From NCBI RefSeq assembly GCF_015689335.1, contig NZ_CP065053.1, positions 3,596,001 through 3,660,000 of the forward strand: a stretch of DNA of 64,000 bases, in the 5' to 3' direction. Origin of the DNA: Massilia antarctica. Lineage in GTDB: Bacteria; Pseudomonadota; Gammaproteobacteria; Burkholderiales; Burkholderiaceae_D. The notes under the pieces were generated by a model. The model saw nothing but the letters and a program-made list of their open reading frames with translations, was not told the DNA's origin and searched no databases. The translations under genes were made by a program, and so were the position numbers. Numbering within the stretch: position 1 is the first letter of the stretch; every line of letters starts with the position of its first letter. Shown one piece after another: positions 6,954 through 14,690 of this stretch.

Positions 6954-7823
6954 ATGGGTCAAGTCAACGAGTCGGCACCAACAGGTCTGCGCAACGAGAA
7001 GCCAGCAGTTTCGCTCAAGGTCATGAAGGAGCGCGGCATGCCCGGCGTGTCGACGGTAAAGAGCTGGGGCGTCGATCCGCGCCTGGTGCAGTTTGAGCCT
7101 GGCTTCAACAGGCCGATCAACCGCGAGCACGTGGAGTCGATCAAGGCATCGTTGCGCGCCGGGCACGAGCTGGACGATATCAAGGTCCGGATCGAGGATG
7201 GCGTGATCATCGCGGTTGACGGCCACCATCGGGTAACCGCGGCTGTCGAATGGTTGGCAGAGCCGGGCGTACGCGAACCGGACGGTGGCTTCCAGCTGGG
7301 CGCCAAGCAGTTCCGTGGCGGTGATGCAGAGCGCGTCATTCACCTGATCACCAGCTCGCAAGGCCTGGGCCTCACACCCTTGGAACGGTCGGCGCAGTAT
7401 CGCAAGCTGGTTGGATGGGGCTGGACGCCGGCAGCGATCGCAGAAGCTGTCGGCCGGTCAGTGCAGAACGTAAGCGATGCCCTGGTGCTGGCTGACGCAA
7501 ACAGCGACGTGAAACAGGCCGTTACCGAGAAGCAGATCAGCGCAAGCAATGCCGCAAAGATCGTGCGCCAGAGCGGCGGGCGCGCCGGCGCCGTCATCGC
7601 TGAGCACGTCGAGGCTGCACGGCTCCAAGGCAAGGCAAAGGCCACGGCCAAGCAGATCGCCGGGAACACACCCAAGGATCTGGTGTCTGCAATACGTCGG
7701 GAGATCGATAGCGGTGGAACCTTTCGCGCAGAAGAGCTGTGCCCGAGCTTTGCCGATCTGATCACCTACCTGCGCGGCACGCCCACCTCGCGTGCAGCGG
7801 ACCAGGCCCAGCAATCGAAATAA
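6954..7823 (+). CDS. ParB/Srx-domain phage protein (second copy type)
   Basis: A 289-residue protein with a ParB N-terminal domain at about residues 40-115: FNRPINREHVESIKASL, then VDGHHRVTAA around 87-96. A KorB/ParB-like HTH follows (LTPLERSAQYRKLVGWG ... IAEAVGRSVQNVSDAL), and a helical C-terminus. Such proteins bind specific DNA sites and, in ParB proper, hydrolyse CTP. It is unlike the first ParB-type protein at 2501-3466 beyond the shared domain. GGGAGAG sits before the ATG. No parA partner is visible, so a plasmid-partition role is not supported by this window. Confidence 0.8.
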   Translation: MGQVNESAPTGLRNEKPAVSLKVMKERGMPGVSTVKSWGVDPRLVQFEPGFNRPINREHVESIKASLRAGHELDDIKVRIEDGVIIAVDGHHRVTAAVEWLAEPGVREPDGGFQLGAKQFRGGDAERVIHLITSSQGLGLTPLERSAQYRKLVGWGWTPAAIAEAVGRSVQNVSDALVLADANSDVKQAVTEKQISASNAAKIVRQSGGRAGAVIAEHVEAARLQGKAKATAKQIAGNTPKDLVSAIRREIDSGGTFRAEELCPSFADLITYLRGTPTSRAADQAQQSK

Positions 7824-7875
7824 CGCGTCAGCCGCCCCGCGTCCTGGGCGGCATAGTAGAAGACTGGAAAACAAT

Positions 7876-8802
7876 ATGAGCTTAGTCAATCGTTACAAAG
7901 TGCAGCTCCCAAGCGGGCGCGAGGCGCTGAACACATTCGCTGTTGTGCGCGACGCGGTGCTGGTGCTGATCATCCTTTTCGTGCTCTCCGCCTTCTGGCC
8001 GTTCCGGACGGTGCCAACTGGCTCGCGCGGCGTCATCACGCAGTTCGGCGCGATCAAGGGCATTCAGAACGAAGGCCTGGTCATCTTGGCCCCATGGGAA
8101 AAGCTGGCGCTGTTCAGCGTACGCGCCGAAGAAGCGAAGATCGAGAACGCCGACGGCAGCACGAGCGACACGCAGCCGGTCAAGGTCAGCATGACGGTGC
8201 GCTACAGCATTTCGGTCGCCAGGGTGGCCGAGGTGTACGAAAAGTACAGCCATGACGGCGATCTGTCTTCCTACGTGCAGACGGCGACCCAGGAAGCATT
8301 CAAGGCTGTGACGGCGCGCTACACGGCGCCAGACCTGATCGCCCAGCGCGCCCGCGTATCGGGCGACATCGCGGCAGCTCTGCGCACGAAGCTCGAATTG
8401 TACGGCGCCCAGGTGATCAATATCGACATGAGGAACTTCGCATTCTCCGATGACTACATGAAGGCGATCAGCGCCAAGGTAACGCAGGAGCAGCTGCGCC
8501 TGGGCGCCGAAAACAAGCTCAAGACTGTTGAGGCAGAACAGAAACAGAAGGTGGCCATTGCCGAGGCCGAAGCGTCAGCGCTGCGTGCCAAAGCGGACGG
8601 CGAGGCCTATGCCAACCTGAAAGTGGCAACCGCCCAGGCCGAGGCGCTCAAGGTGCAGAACGCCGCGCTGGCGCAGAACAAGGATGTGCTCGAACTGCGC
8701 CGCATCGAGGTTGAGCACACGAAGGCTGAACGTTGGGATGGAAAGCTGCCGGTCAACATGTACGCCGGCGCGCCAATTCCGTTTTTGACTATGGGCAAAT
8801 AA
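7876..8802 (+). CDS. SPFH (stomatin/prohibitin-like) membrane protein
   Basis: A 308-residue protein. A transmembrane helix is at about residues 24-42 (RDAVLVLIILFVLSAFW), followed by an SPFH domain (about 43-215; VPTGSRGVITQFGAI ... VKVSMTVRYSI). A long Ala/Glu/Lys-rich coiled coil follows (about 210-285; KVAIAEAEASALRAKADGEA). The family forms membrane microdomain cages; bacterial members such as HflK/HflC restrain FtsH, the protease that controls CII stability in phage lambda. The start ATG at 7876 follows a short non-coding gap. Its function here is unknown, but a membrane scaffold or protease-modulating role is a reasonable inference. Confidence 0.85.
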   Translation: MSLVNRYKVQLPSGREALNTFAVVRDAVLVLIILFVLSAFWPFRTVPTGSRGVITQFGAIKGIQNEGLVILAPWEKLALFSVRAEEAKIENADGSTSDTQPVKVSMTVRYSISVARVAEVYEKYSHDGDLSSYVQTATQEAFKAVTARYTAPDLIAQRARVSGDIAAALRTKLELYGAQVINIDMRNFAFSDDYMKAISAKVTQEQLRLGAENKLKTVEAEQKQKVAIAEAEASALRAKADGEAYANLKVATAQAEALKVQNAALAQNKDVLELRRIEVEHTKAERWDGKLPVNMYAGAPIPFLTMGK

Positions 8803-8817
8803 ATTTTGCAGAACTTA

Positions 8818-8845
8818 TTGACAGGGCGAAACAGCAGCGTAGAAT
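8818..8845 (+). promoter_or_regulatory. Sigma-70 promoter
   Basis: TTGACA at 8818-8823 and TAGAAT at 8840-8845 are separated by 16 bases, one of the best promoter matches in the phage half. Transcription would begin near 8852, enter the hairpin at 8878-8906 and, if it reads through, the tRNA-like gene at 8922. It lies directly after the SPFH gene. Confidence 0.65.
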
Positions 8846-8877
8846 AAGCGCCATCGGGACTTCTTGCGCCCGGAAAT

Positions 8878-8910
8878 AAAGCCCGCACCGAAAGGTAGCG
8901 GGCTTTTCGC
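8878..8910 (+). terminator. Hairpin with short T tract
   Basis: AAAGCCCGC (8878-8886) and GCGGGCTTT (8898-8906) form a nine-base-pair stem with an 11-base loop, followed by TTTTC. It could terminate the SPFH transcript. It also lies about 25 bases after the start expected from the promoter at 8818, so it may end a very short RNA or act as an attenuator for the tRNA-like gene. Confidence 0.6.
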
Positions 8911-8921
8911 ATTCCAGATCA

Positions 8922-9023
8922 TGCAGTCTGTAGCTCAGATGGTTAGAGCGCTCCTGGGCGGACTGAAATAGTGTCTTAGCTAATAGGAGAGGTCGCTGGT
9001 TCAATTCCAGCCAGCTGCACCCA
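8922..9023 (+). tRNA. Aberrant phage tRNA-like gene with oversized anticodon loop
   Basis: Canonical tRNA parts are present: D arm TAGCTCAGATGGTTAGAGC (8931-8949), T arm GCTGG-TTCAATT-CCAGC (8995-9011), an acceptor stem pairing TGCAG/CTG (8922-8930) with CAGCTGCA (9012-9019), and a genome-encoded CCA at 9021-9023. The acceptor stem needs one bulged T at 8927. The anticodon stem CTCCT (8951-8955) pairs with AGGAG (8985-8989), but encloses 29 bases instead of 7, so no anticodon can be read with confidence. It may be a degenerate tRNA, a tRNA mimic or an interrupted tRNA. Confidence 0.55.
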
Positions 9024-9041
9024 TACACAGCGAGACCATCC

Positions 9042-9203
9042 ATGGCAACCACCACCAAGCCCGATAAGCGCCTGGTGCGCGAATACATGGACCGCCGCAC
9101 GCACGCTGAACACAACGATCCACCGCCATCTCCCGACGACATCCGCCGAGAGCTGGGATGGGGGCTGATCCCGCATAACGACGAACCGGATGCCGAGCCA
9201 TGA
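9042..9203 (+). CDS. 53-residue hypothetical phage protein
   Basis: A 53-residue frame starting MATTTKPDKRLVREYMDRR, with a central Pro/Asp stretch (DPPPSPDDIRRELGWGLIP). Its TGA overlaps the ATG of the following small gene, the close coupling typical of phage operons. GAGA lies eight bases before the start. It directly follows the tRNA-like gene. No family is recognised. Confidence 0.55.
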   Translation: MATTTKPDKRLVREYMDRRTHAEHNDPPPSPDDIRRELGWGLIPHNDEPDAEP

Positions 9204-9373
9204 CGACCACGACGACAACCATCAGCCTCAAGGTACGCAAGGCCTGGTGGCTGATGCCGTACCTGCGTGCGCTCGCTCTGTTCCACGTGCTGACCTGCAC
9301 GGAGCCCAACTGGGCAAGGATCAAACGCTTGATCCGCAAGGGCGTGACGGTCGAGCCTTTGCCTATTCGCTGA
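9200..9373 (+). CDS. 57-residue phage protein
   Basis: A 57-residue protein beginning MTTTTTTISLKVRKAWWLMP and containing a hydrophobic helix (YLRALALFHVLTC) followed by a basic stretch (RIKRLIRKGV). Small proteins with a KVRKAWWL...YL.AL core are common in prophages of Burkholderiales and relatives, without a known function. The ATG overlaps the preceding stop (ATGA). Confidence 0.6.
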   Translation: MTTTTTTISLKVRKAWWLMPYLRALALFHVLTCTEPNWARIKRLIRKGVTVEPLPIR

Positions 9374-9524
9374 TCGCTACTGCGCCATCGCACTCCAGCG
9401 GCGCGACTCGTAAAGCGGGTGCAGTCACCGATGAACCATGACTACGGACTCCAACCGCAGGGTATCGCGGGCAATCGCGTAGAGCAGGCGGTGACACTTC
9501 CATCAACCATCGAAGGGATAGATC

Positions 9525-9992
9525 ATGAGCAACACTGACCACACCAAGATCACAAGCCTCATCGAGCAGCGCATCCGTGACGAGGTGCAGCACGAGGGCC
9601 GCAAAGCTGTCGATGCCTTCGTCGCGGTGATCGAGGCTGAGCTCGCCAAGATTGGCGTCTCCATCATGCAAGTCTCCATGTATAGGTTCGTAGATGAGGT
9701 ACGCACCGAGCACCTCAACAACCTGGTCAACGATCGCATCGTCGCATTGGTAAAGCAGCTGGTGCAGGCAGGACAGCCAACCGCCAAGGCTGAGCCCGCA
9801 GCACCTACGTTCCAAGTAGGCGACAAGGTGGTGCTGAAATCAGGCGGGCCTGTGATGACCATCAAACGATTCGGCGCTAACGGTCAGGCGGTGTGTGCAT
9901 GGGCGAGCGACAACTTCTCTGGAAGTCATGACTTCGCGCCTCATTGCCTCGTCCGCGCCGGCACAGTGCAATACAACTGCGTAAGCTCGTGA
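9525..9992 (+). CDS. DUF2158 (YodC-like) domain phage protein
   Basis: A 155-residue protein in two parts. Residues 1-85 are helical and charged. Residues 95-145 form a small beta domain (FQVGDKVVLKSGGPVMTIKR, then CAWASDNFSGSHDFAPHCLV), which matches the YodC/DUF2158 pattern of a GD.V.LKSGGP.M opening and a late C.W. The function of the domain is unknown. GAAGGG lies before the start. The stop overlaps the GTG start of the HNH gene. A 36-codon frame at 9431-9538 partly overlaps the start and is not called. Confidence 0.65.
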   Translation: MSNTDHTKITSLIEQRIRDEVQHEGRKAVDAFVAVIEAELAKIGVSIMQVSMYRFVDEVRTEHLNNLVNDRIVALVKQLVQAGQPTAKAEPAAPTFQVGDKVVLKSGGPVMTIKRFGANGQAVCAWASDNFSGSHDFAPHCLVRAGTVQYNCVSS

Positions 9993-10300
9993 AGCTGCAA
10001 ACGCTCAAGCCGCGGCTGAAGGTGGCAAGCCCAGGCCGGGCCCTCCCTGTCGCATCCGCTCAAGTGGCACAGCGCCTCCGTGGTAGCGCAGGTGTAGCGG
10101 ACCGCATCAAGATCAGGACGCGCGACTGTGGGCTGTGCCAGATGTGCAAGAGGCCGGGCTACCTGGTTGACCACATCAAGCCGCTGTGTGAAGGCGGAAC
10201 GAACGAAGATAGCAACAAGCAGCTGCTGTGCGCTCCGTGCCATGACGTGAAGTCGGCACGAGAGGCAGCGGCGCGCGCAGCCGGCGAGAGCGTGCGATGA
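9989..10300 (+). CDS. HNH endonuclease (packaging-associated)
   Basis: A 103-residue HNH nuclease. The catalytic pattern is D61-H62, N76 and H85, with cysteines at 47, 50, 53 and 81, 84 forming the zinc-binding cage (CGLCQMC ... CAPCH). Small HNH proteins next to the terminase genes of HK97-type phages assist cos cleavage with TerL. I choose the GTG at 9989, which overlaps the preceding TGA as GTGA and begins MKLQTLKPRL, typical of the family. An upstream in-frame TTG at 9944 would extend it by 15 residues. The gene overlaps the next by four bases. Confidence 0.85.
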   Translation: MKLQTLKPRLKVASPGRALPVASAQVAQRLRGSAGVADRIKIRTRDCGLCQMCKRPGYLVDHIKPLCEGGTNEDSNKQLLCAPCHDVKSAREAAARAAGESVR

Positions 10301-10635
10301 CAAACGGAAAAACACTGCTGGACTTAGCGGTCCTGCGACGAGCGGCTGAGCGTCCTTCGAATGACAGGTTCACTGATCTGGCGCTAGGAGATTTGATAGA
10401 AGGTTTGTCGGTGGCCGTCCTGCTCGCCTTGCTGGATGAGCTGGAAGCGGCGACAGCTACCGCGGCCCTGCTTCCCAAGTACATGGCGCACGTGATCGAT
10501 GCTGAAGGCATTTCGTTTGTTGATGACCACCACCGCAACCCTTTCAGCGACAGCCCATCCTTTGCCGATGAGGAGTGGGCAACGCTTCAAGCTATCGCAG
10601 AGCAAGGCAAGGCAGGGGGCGGATCGAAAGTCTGA
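10297..10635 (+). CDS. Hypothetical phage protein
   Basis: A 112-residue acidic protein, largely helical in the centre (LIEGLSVAVLLALLDELEAATATAALL), with a Gly-rich end. It overlaps the HNH gene by four bases (ATGA) and precedes the small terminase by 69 bases. I do not recognise a family. The location between HNH and terminase suggests a packaging-module accessory. Confidence 0.55.
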   Translation: MTNGKTLLDLAVLRRAAERPSNDRFTDLALGDLIEGLSVAVLLALLDELEAATATAALLPKYMAHVIDAEGISFVDDHHRNPFSDSPSFADEEWATLQAIAEQGKAGGGSKV

Positions 10636-10704
10636 GCCGATATTGCTTGGACACCGCATGTTCTCTCACGCGCAAAACTCGGACCTTTTCAAACGGAAAT
10701 TCAA

Positions 10705-11013
10705 ATGGCAGGTGTAAAAGGCAAGAGCGGCGGCGCACGACAAGGCGCTGGCCGAAAGAAGAATCCGGAGAACGAAGGTGCCGAATTTGCTGGCTCAACG
10801 GACGGAATGACGCCAGTCGAAGTGCTGGAGTTCTTCATGCACCACGCCGAAGTCCCGGTAGCGCTGCGCCTGAAGGCGGCCGGCCTGGCCGCTCCATTCC
10901 GTCACAAAAAATTGGGCGAGGGAGGCAAGCCCAGTGCTGGCGATGCGGACAAGCCGGCAACGTCCGCCAAATACGGAACACGCACTCGCCCAGGCGAGAA
11001 CACACAGCATTAA
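10705..11013 (+). CDS. Terminase small subunit
   Basis: A 102-residue protein opening MAGVKGKSGGARQGAGRKKN, the standard N-terminus of many siphophage small terminases. It carries a conserved segment around residues 34-75 (TPVEVLEFFMHHAEVPVALRLKAA...AAPFRHKK). Small terminase oligomers recognise the packaging site and present DNA to the large subunit. The gene ends nine bases before the large subunit starts. It is shorter than average for the family (many are 130-170 residues), but no frameshift is apparent. Confidence 0.8.
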   Translation: MAGVKGKSGGARQGAGRKKNPENEGAEFAGSTDGMTPVEVLEFFMHHAEVPVALRLKAAGLAAPFRHKKLGEGGKPSAGDADKPATSAKYGTRTRPGENTQH

Positions 11014-11022
11014 GGAAAACAG

Positions 11023-12711
11023 ATGACACAGTCCACAGCGTGCCTAGATTGGGAACGCAGGATTGTTGCGCGTGAATCACTGATCTGTTTTCCGCCAGCG
11101 TACCCAGATCGGGCCGCCGAGGCCTGGGAGATAGTTGGGGGATTTCGGCTTGTCGATATTGACGGGCATCCGATGATTCGCGATGCCTCCCTGCCTTGGC
11201 TGCGCGAATTCGTCGAGGCGGTTTTTGGATCAGAAACGCCAGAGGGCCGCCGAATTATCAACGAGTTCTTATTTATGGTCAGCAAGAAGAACGCAAAAAG
11301 TACGATCGCCGCGGCGATTATGCTTTGTGCGCTGATCATGAATTGGCGATCCCAAGCCGAATTGTTGATCCTGAGTCCCACGAAAGAAATCGCGGACAAC
11401 AGTTACAAGCCCATCGCCACGATGATCCGGGCAGACCCGGAACTTGAGGCACTGCTCAAGGTGCAGGATCACTTTAGGCTGATCACGCACACGCAGAATG
11501 GGGCGACGTTGAAGGTGGTGGCCGCCGATAGTGATGCGGTCTCGGGGAAAAAAGCGTCATTCGTCTTCGTCGACGAGTTGCATGAGTTTGGTAAGCAGGC
11601 CAGAGCCTCGAACATGCTGCTAGAAGCGACCGGTGGATTGACCTCGCGGCCTGAAGGCTTCGTCATCTATGCGACCACCCAATCAGCAGAGCCGCCTGCT
11701 GGTGTATTCAAGGACAAACTTGGCTACGCACGCAAAGTTCGCGACGGCATCGTGCATGACCATCGATTCCTACCGATCATCTATGAATTTCCTGCAGCGA
11801 TGCTTGAATCTGGCGCCGCACGGGACTTGAATAATGCATATGTGACAAACCCTAACTGGGGGCGCTCGGTAGACATTGAGCGTATGACCCAACTGCACCG
11901 CACGGCCAAAGAGGGAGACGAGGGAAAGTTCAAGGAATTTCTTGCTAAGCACCTAAACATCGAAATAGGCCTGAGTCTCGGCTCCGATCGCTGGGCCGGC
12001 GCCGATTTTTGGGAGGCTGCTGGCGACCCGGCACTATCTCTGGATACCCTGCTCGAACGGTGCGAGGTCGCGGTAGTTGGGGTCGACGGTGGCGGACTCG
12101 ATGACTTGCTTGGCCTAGCGGTAATCGGTCGCGAGCGAGGAACGGGCCGCTGGCTTCATTGGGGGCATGCGTGGGCGCACAGAATTGTGCTGGAGCGCCG
12201 GAAGGAGATCGCGCCGCGGCTGATGGATTTCCAGAAGGATGGCGACCTGACAATCGTTGAGGTGCCAGGTCCGGATGTCAGAGACGTGGCAGATATTATT
12301 TGCAGAATCAGGGACGCCGGCATCCTCCCCTCCAAGCACGGCATCGGCGTTGACGGCGCTGGCATTGGAGCAGTGGTTAAGGAGCTGAGTTCAAGGGAGT
12401 TCTCAATTGAAACTGGCGGCGACATTGTCGCTATTAGCCAGGGCTGGCGCCTGAACGGCGCCATAAAAGACACTGAACGGCTAATAGCTGGCGGTGAATT
12501 CATACATTGCGGCCGGCCGATCATGGCTTGGTCCGTGAGCAACGCTCGTGTTGAGCAGCAGCGCAACGCAATCAGCATAAATAAGCAGGTTTCTGGGACG
12601 GCGAAGATCGACCCGTTGATGGCCCTGTTCGACGCAGCGTCATTGATGGCGCTGAACCCCGCAAGCGAAGGAGACATCAGTGATTTTCTCAACGACCCGA
12701 TCAGCGCATGA
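11023..12711 (+). CDS. Terminase large subunit
   Basis: A 562-residue packaging motor of the Terminase_1 type. The ATPase Walker A variant is SKKNAKST at residues 87-94. Walker B plus catalytic acid is FVFVDE at 180-185. The nuclease domain begins near residue 351 with VGVDGGGLDD, the first of the expected acidic residues. TerL drives DNA into the prohead and cuts the concatemer. The next gene (portal) overlaps by four bases. G+C appears slightly lower than in the flanking genes. The length fits the family. Confidence 0.92.
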   Translation: MTQSTACLDWERRIVARESLICFPPAYPDRAAEAWEIVGGFRLVDIDGHPMIRDASLPWLREFVEAVFGSETPEGRRIINEFLFMVSKKNAKSTIAAAIMLCALIMNWRSQAELLILSPTKEIADNSYKPIATMIRADPELEALLKVQDHFRLITHTQNGATLKVVAADSDAVSGKKASFVFVDELHEFGKQARASNMLLEATGGLTSRPEGFVIYATTQSAEPPAGVFKDKLGYARKVRDGIVHDHRFLPIIYEFPAAMLESGAARDLNNAYVTNPNWGRSVDIERMTQLHRTAKEGDEGKFKEFLAKHLNIEIGLSLGSDRWAGADFWEAAGDPALSLDTLLERCEVAVVGVDGGGLDDLLGLAVIGRERGTGRWLHWGHAWAHRIVLERRKEIAPRLMDFQKDGDLTIVEVPGPDVRDVADIICRIRDAGILPSKHGIGVDGAGIGAVVKELSSREFSIETGGDIVAISQGWRLNGAIKDTERLIAGGEFIHCGRPIMAWSVSNARVEQQRNAISINKQVSGTAKIDPLMALFDAASLMALNPASEGDISDFLNDPISA

Positions 12712-13943
12712 ATTTTCTTAGTTCCTTTCGCGGCTGGCTTGGCCGAGGCGGCGCCACTGCGGAAACGCCTGGCACGCAGTCGGGGCTTCCAAGCGCGGCC
12801 CTGACGCCTGATACAGCCAGCGTGGGCGTCGATGGTGCGCTGCAAATCAGCACCGTGTGGGCGTGCATCGACCGCCGCGCGACGCTGGTGGCAAGCCTAC
12901 CGTTCTTCGCCTATGAGCAGGTGGGCGGCGAGAAGGTACTCGCGCGCAAATCGCGGCTGTACGAGCTGCTGCATGAATCGCCCAACAGCCGCATGACCCC
13001 GTTCGATTTCTGGCGCGCCATGATGATGAATCACGACCTGCGCGGCAACGCTTACGCGCGTATCGACCGCGACGGCGCTGGCGAGGCGGTTGCCATGTGG
13101 CCGATGCCTGCCGATCAAGTCGAATCCGAAGTGCTCGAAAACGGCTCGATGATTTACAAGTACCGCATCGGCAACGATGTCGCCGTCCTATCGGACCGCA
13201 ATGTGCTGCACATCAAGAACCTGGGGAACGGCACAACCGGCATGGCGAAACTGGAGTTCATGCGCGCCACGACCGACGAGGCCGCAAAGTCGCAGACCAA
13301 CGCCAGCCGATTGTTCGCGTCCGGCGGCAAGCCTTCCGGGGTGCTGATGATCGACAAGGTGCTCGACAAAGAACAGCGCGCAACGGTCAAGCGCAACTTC
13401 GTGGATATGGCCGAGGGCGGCTTGTCCCGGCTATTCGTGCTGGAGGCGGGCATGTCGTACGTGCCAATGGGCCTAAGCCCGGTCGACCAGCAGTTGCTGG
13501 AAACGCGCAAGTTCACCGCCGAGCAGCTGTGCCAATGGCTTGACGTGCCGCCGGTGCTGGTCCACCACACGAACGTCACCGCCTGGGGTTCAGGTATCGA
13601 ACAGTTGATCCAGGGTTTCTACACCACGGCGTTGCGCCCCATGCTCATCAACATCGAGCAGGCCGTGCGCAAGCGCGTGATGACCCCGCGCCAGCGCGCC
13701 ACCATGACTGTGGAATTCAGCCTCGATGCGCTCCTGCGCGGCAACCCCAAGGACCGGGCCGAAATCCTTGCGAAGCTGATTCAAAACGGCGTCATCACCC
13801 GCGCCGAAGCCCGTCAACTGGAGGGCTGGCCGTACAAGGAAGGCACCGACGTGCTGACCGCTCAGACGAACCTGGCACCGCTTGCGATGCTTGGCCAGGT
13901 CAAACCAGCTTCCGGCGGCGCCGGCGCAGATATCGCCCAATAA
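12708..13943 (+). CDS. Portal protein (HK97 family)
   Basis: A 411-residue HK97-type portal. The characteristic sequence runs from VWACIDRRATLVASLPFFAY (about residues 48-67), through LYELLHESPNSRMTPFDFW and DLRGNAYARID, to the C-terminal AEILAKLIQNGVITRAEARQ. Twelve copies form the ring at one capsid vertex through which DNA enters and to which the connector binds. The ATGA overlap with the terminase gene and the protease 11 bases downstream give the standard order of the HK97 head module. Confidence 0.92.
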   Translation: MNFLSSFRGWLGRGGATAETPGTQSGLPSAALTPDTASVGVDGALQISTVWACIDRRATLVASLPFFAYEQVGGEKVLARKSRLYELLHESPNSRMTPFDFWRAMMMNHDLRGNAYARIDRDGAGEAVAMWPMPADQVESEVLENGSMIYKYRIGNDVAVLSDRNVLHIKNLGNGTTGMAKLEFMRATTDEAAKSQTNASRLFASGGKPSGVLMIDKVLDKEQRATVKRNFVDMAEGGLSRLFVLEAGMSYVPMGLSPVDQQLLETRKFTAEQLCQWLDVPPVLVHHTNVTAWGSGIEQLIQGFYTTALRPMLINIEQAVRKRVMTPRQRATMTVEFSLDALLRGNPKDRAEILAKLIQNGVITRAEARQLEGWPYKEGTDVLTAQTNLAPLAMLGQVKPASGGAGADIAQ

Positions 13944-13954
13944 CAAGGAATCAC

Positions 13955-14629
13955 ATGGAGCACAAAGCACTTGCCATCGCAGACGCGCAATTCAAGCTGG
14001 AAGGCGACGATGCCACGTTCGTTGGCTACGCCTCGACCTTCGGGAACGTGGATTCGTACGGCGACACCATCGTCAAGGGCGCCTACGCCGACACCCTGGC
14101 CACCTACGGCCTACCGAAGATGTTCTTCAACCACGATTCAAGCGCCGTCCCGATCGGCAAATGGGTCGAGGCGAAGGAGGACGACTACGGTCTGTTGCTG
14201 CGCGGCGAGTTCACGCCGGGCAATGCGCTCGCCCAAGAGGTCAAAGCGGCCCTGAAACACGGCACCGTCGACTCGATGAGCATCGGTTACGCCCTGAAGA
14301 AAGGCGATTACGAGGACACGCCGACCGGCCGGACCATCAAACGGGTCGCGCGCTTAGCTGAAACGTCGATTGTCACTTTTCCGGCCGACAAGTTCGCACG
14401 CGTGGACCTGTCGAGCGTGAAGGCATTCGCTGACGACCTGGCGCAAGTCGAAACCATTCGAGATTTTGAATATTTCCTGCGGGATGCGGGGAATTTCAGT
14501 AAAGGGGCGGCGCAAGCGCTGACCGCCCGCGCCAAGGCGCTGTTTTCCCTGCGGGACGCGGGCGACGACGTCGGGGCGATCAAGAACGAGGCCGAAATCG
14601 TGGCCCGGCTTGAGCGCATGACGCAATAA
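13955..14629 (+). CDS. Prohead maturation protease (HK97 type, S78)
   Basis: A 224-residue serine protease. The catalytic histidine is in FFNHD (His60) and the nucleophile in VDSMSIGY (Ser109), both in the expected spacing. The conserved GYASTFGNVDSYGD stretch (24-37) is near the N-terminus. It cleaves the delta domain of the capsid protein during prohead maturation; that domain is visible in the next gene. AAGGAA precedes the ATG. A hairpin at 14651-14673 separates it from the capsid gene. Confidence 0.9.
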   Translation: MEHKALAIADAQFKLEGDDATFVGYASTFGNVDSYGDTIVKGAYADTLATYGLPKMFFNHDSSAVPIGKWVEAKEDDYGLLLRGEFTPGNALAQEVKAALKHGTVDSMSIGYALKKGDYEDTPTGRTIKRVARLAETSIVTFPADKFARVDLSSVKAFADDLAQVETIRDFEYFLRDAGNFSKGAAQALTARAKALFSLRDAGDDVGAIKNEAEIVARLERMTQ

Positions 14630-14650
14630 CCCGCATCGATCCACCCATTA

Positions 14651-14673
14651 AGCCGCCTTGAGCGGCTTTTTTT
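14651..14673 (+). terminator. Hairpin with T7 before the capsid gene
   Basis: AGCCGC-CTTGA-GCGGCT (14651-14667) is followed by seven T. It has the form of an intrinsic terminator, yet lies between two late genes that should be co-transcribed. The capsid ribosome-binding site AAGGA is only 8 bases further. It could limit protease relative to capsid expression, or mark an RNA processing site. Confidence 0.75.
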
Positions 14674-14690
14674 ATGCCCAAAGGAACCAC

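Noticed and set aside
7876..8802. Reading the SPFH gene as a displaced host hflC
   Set aside because: No hflK, hflX or purA neighbours, and it lies in phage order within the phage transcript direction, so a phage gene is more likely.
9431..9538. 35-codon frame before the DUF2158 gene
   Set aside because: It overlaps the start of a better supported gene in another frame and has no strong ribosome-binding site.
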